Origin: Anaerolineales bacterium
Lineage (GTDB): Bacteria > Chloroflexota > Anaerolineae > Anaerolineales > UBA11579
NCBI GenBank assembly: GCA_026129335.1
Contig: JAHCIH010000004.1
Coordinates: 86,029 to 150,028 of the forward strand
DNA: 64,000 nucleotides
Direction: 5' to 3'
Part shown: piece after piece, positions 62,936 to 64,000 of the stretch
Layout of the letters: each line of letters opens with the position of its first letter
Numbering within the stretch: the first letter of the stretch is position 1
The notes under the pieces: model-generated
Databases searched by the model: none
Seen by the model: the letters and a program-made list of their open reading frames with translations, nothing else
What the model was told of the DNA's origin: nothing
Program-made: the position numbers and the translations under genes

Positions 62936-62948
62936 ATTTGGAGGAGAC

Positions 62949-64000
62949 ATGCTGGATATTGAACTGATTCGCAAACAGCCGGACTGGCTGCGCGAAGGCC
63001 TGCGCAAGCGCGAGATGGACACCGCCGTGGTGGACCGGGTGCTGGCGCTGGACGAGCGCCGCCGCGCTCTGCTCGTGCAGGTGGAGACGCTGAAAGCGGA
63101 GCGCAACGCGGCCTCGAAGGAGATTGGCGCAATGAAGGATGCCGCCGCTCGTGAAGAGAAAATCGCCGCCACCCGCGGCCTGGGCGACCAGATCGCCGCA
63201 TTGGATGCCGAGCTGACGACGGTGGACGCCGAATACAGCGACCTGATGGCCCGCCTGCCCAACGTACCCTTCGACAATGTGCCTGCTGGCGGCGAAGAGA
63301 ACAACCAGGTGGTCAAGGAGTGGGGCGAGAAGCCCGCTTTCGAGTTTGAGCCGCAGCCGCACTGGGACCTGGGGCCGCAACTGGGCATCATCAATTTTGA
63401 GCAGGGCGTCAATCTGACCGGCTCGCGCTTCTACGTACTCAGCGGCCCCGGGGCGCGCCTGCAGCGCGCCCTCATCTCCTGGATGCTGGACCTGCACATC
63501 CGCCAGGGCTACGTCGAGAAATACACGCCTTTCCTGGTGCGCCCGGAGACCGTCTTCGGGGCAGGGCAGTTGCCCAAATTCAAGGACAACCTGTACAAGG
63601 ACCACGAAGAGGAACTCTATCTGCTGCCCACCGCCGAAGTTTCGCTGACCGGCCTGCACATGGACGAAATCCTGGACGAAGACCGCCTGCCGCTGCGCTA
63701 CACCGCCTATTCGCCCTGCTTCCGCCGAGAGAAGATGAGCGCCGGCCGCGATGTGCGCGGCATCAAACGCGGCCACCAGTTCGACAAGGTGGAGATGTAC
63801 AAGTTCACTCGGCCCGAAGAGGCCGAGGCCGAGTTCGAGGCGATGATTGCCGACGCCGAGGCCACCTGCCAGGAATTGGGGCTGCCCTATCGCCTGCTGT
63901 TCAAAGCCGCCGGTGACATCAGCGAGGGCGCCCACATCAGCTACGACATCGAAGTTTGGGCGGCGGGCTGCCAGGAATGGCTGGAGGTCTCGTCAATTTC
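62949..64000 (+). CDS. serS: seryl-tRNA synthetase, cut by window edge
   Basis: ATG 62949 after GGAGG opens a frame that runs to the window end (350 codons seen). The N-terminal coiled-coil arm (residues about 30-100: ALDERRRALLVQVETLKAERNAASKEIG) grips the long arm of tRNA-Ser. The class II core follows, with motif 2 CFRREKMSAGRDVRGIKRGHQFDKVEMY and the preceding LPTAEVSLTG. Missing: motif 3 and the C-terminus. Induced by uncharged tRNA-Ser through its T-box. Confidence 0.96.
   Translation, partial: MLDIELIRKQPDWLREGLRKREMDTAVVDRVLALDERRRALLVQVETLKAERNAASKEIGAMKDAAAREEKIAATRGLGDQIAALDAELTTVDAEYSDLMARLPNVPFDNVPAGGEENNQVVKEWGEKPAFEFEPQPHWDLGPQLGIINFEQGVNLTGSRFYVLSGPGARLQRALISWMLDLHIRQGYVEKYTPFLVRPETVFGAGQLPKFKDNLYKDHEEELYLLPTAEVSLTGLHMDEILDEDRLPLRYTAYSPCFRREKMSAGRDVRGIKRGHQFDKVEMYKFTRPEEAEAEFEAMIADAEATCQELGLPYRLLFKAAGDISEGAHISYDIEVWAAGCQEWLEVSSI

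Noticed and set aside
62403..63935. Minus-strand frame of 510 codons opposite serS, the T-box and DUF559
   Set aside because: It crosses a structured leader and two real genes.

Overview
The window looks like chromosomal DNA of a GC-rich bacterium of the Chloroflexota (probably Anaerolineae or a near relative). This is inferred from gene content and style, without any database search: a compact mre/min cell-shape cluster, a NuoC-NuoD fusion, a tail of Thr/Pro-rich lipoproteins, a secreted protein ending in LPxTG plus a sortase domain, several genes with a -10 hexamer just 6-8 nt before the start codon, and dispersed palindromic and GTCATTGCGAGG / TCATCCTGAGCG repeats. Both edges cut genes: an amidohydrolase on the left and serS on the right.

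Layout. 1-8.9 kb: a divergent catabolic locus. A partial amidohydrolase faces left. A rightward operon encodes an RbsC-type permease, a lipoprotein binding protein, a two-domain ATPase, a permease fused in frame to a second amidohydrolase, a bicupin and an SDR-like protein without the usual Tyr/Lys pair. The likely job is import and hydrolytic deamination or dechlorination-type processing of an unidentified small molecule. 9.0-9.6 kb: a Phd/YefM-RelE type toxin-antitoxin pair with YefM-like TGTACA operators. 9.6-18.7 kb (minus): mreB-mreC-mreD-mrdA-minC-minD-minE-rodA-gltX. 18.8-21.0 kb: glmS behind a glmS-type ribozyme. 21.3-24.1 kb: the large secreted beta-helix/LPATG/sortase protein.

24.1-28.4 kb (minus): an SRPBCC-ArsR pair with a tandem-repeat array that re-creates the arsR start, a terpene-cyclase-fold protein, azlCD, and a CAP-LysM surface protein. 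28.4-32.5 kb: a SufR-like Fe-S regulator divergent from iscX-nuoB-nuoCD-nuoI under a consensus promoter. 32.6-36.4 kb: a small Cys-rich protein, a DUF1801 protein, Mrp, RicT (PSP1) and a BtuF-like protein. 36.4-40.7 kb: a cupredoxin lipoprotein and a GntR-korA-korB operon. 40.7-45.1 kb: an EamA transporter, an unknown membrane protein, pyruvate kinase, a lipoprotein and tRNA-Gly.

45.2-54.0 kb: a small AT-rich lipoprotein gene, a DinG-type exonuclease-helicase, a KimA-like APC permease, and the minus operon udk-ppi-VTT-M20 dipeptidase. 54.1-57 kb: a small unknown protein, tRNA-Thr beside two strong inverted repeats, a GT4 glycosyltransferase, an AT-rich TPR-like gene and tRNA-Val. 57-60 kb (minus): a LysM-M23 peptidase, a binding-protein lipoprotein and a Thr/Pro-rich protein. 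60-64 kb: greA, lysS, a DUF559 nuclease beside a palindromic repeat, and serS behind a T-box leader.

Most of the window is housekeeping. The least ordinary parts are the transporter/amidohydrolase fusion operon, the LPATG-sortase protein, the arsR repeat array, and iscX heading a complex I operon opposite a SufR-like regulator.
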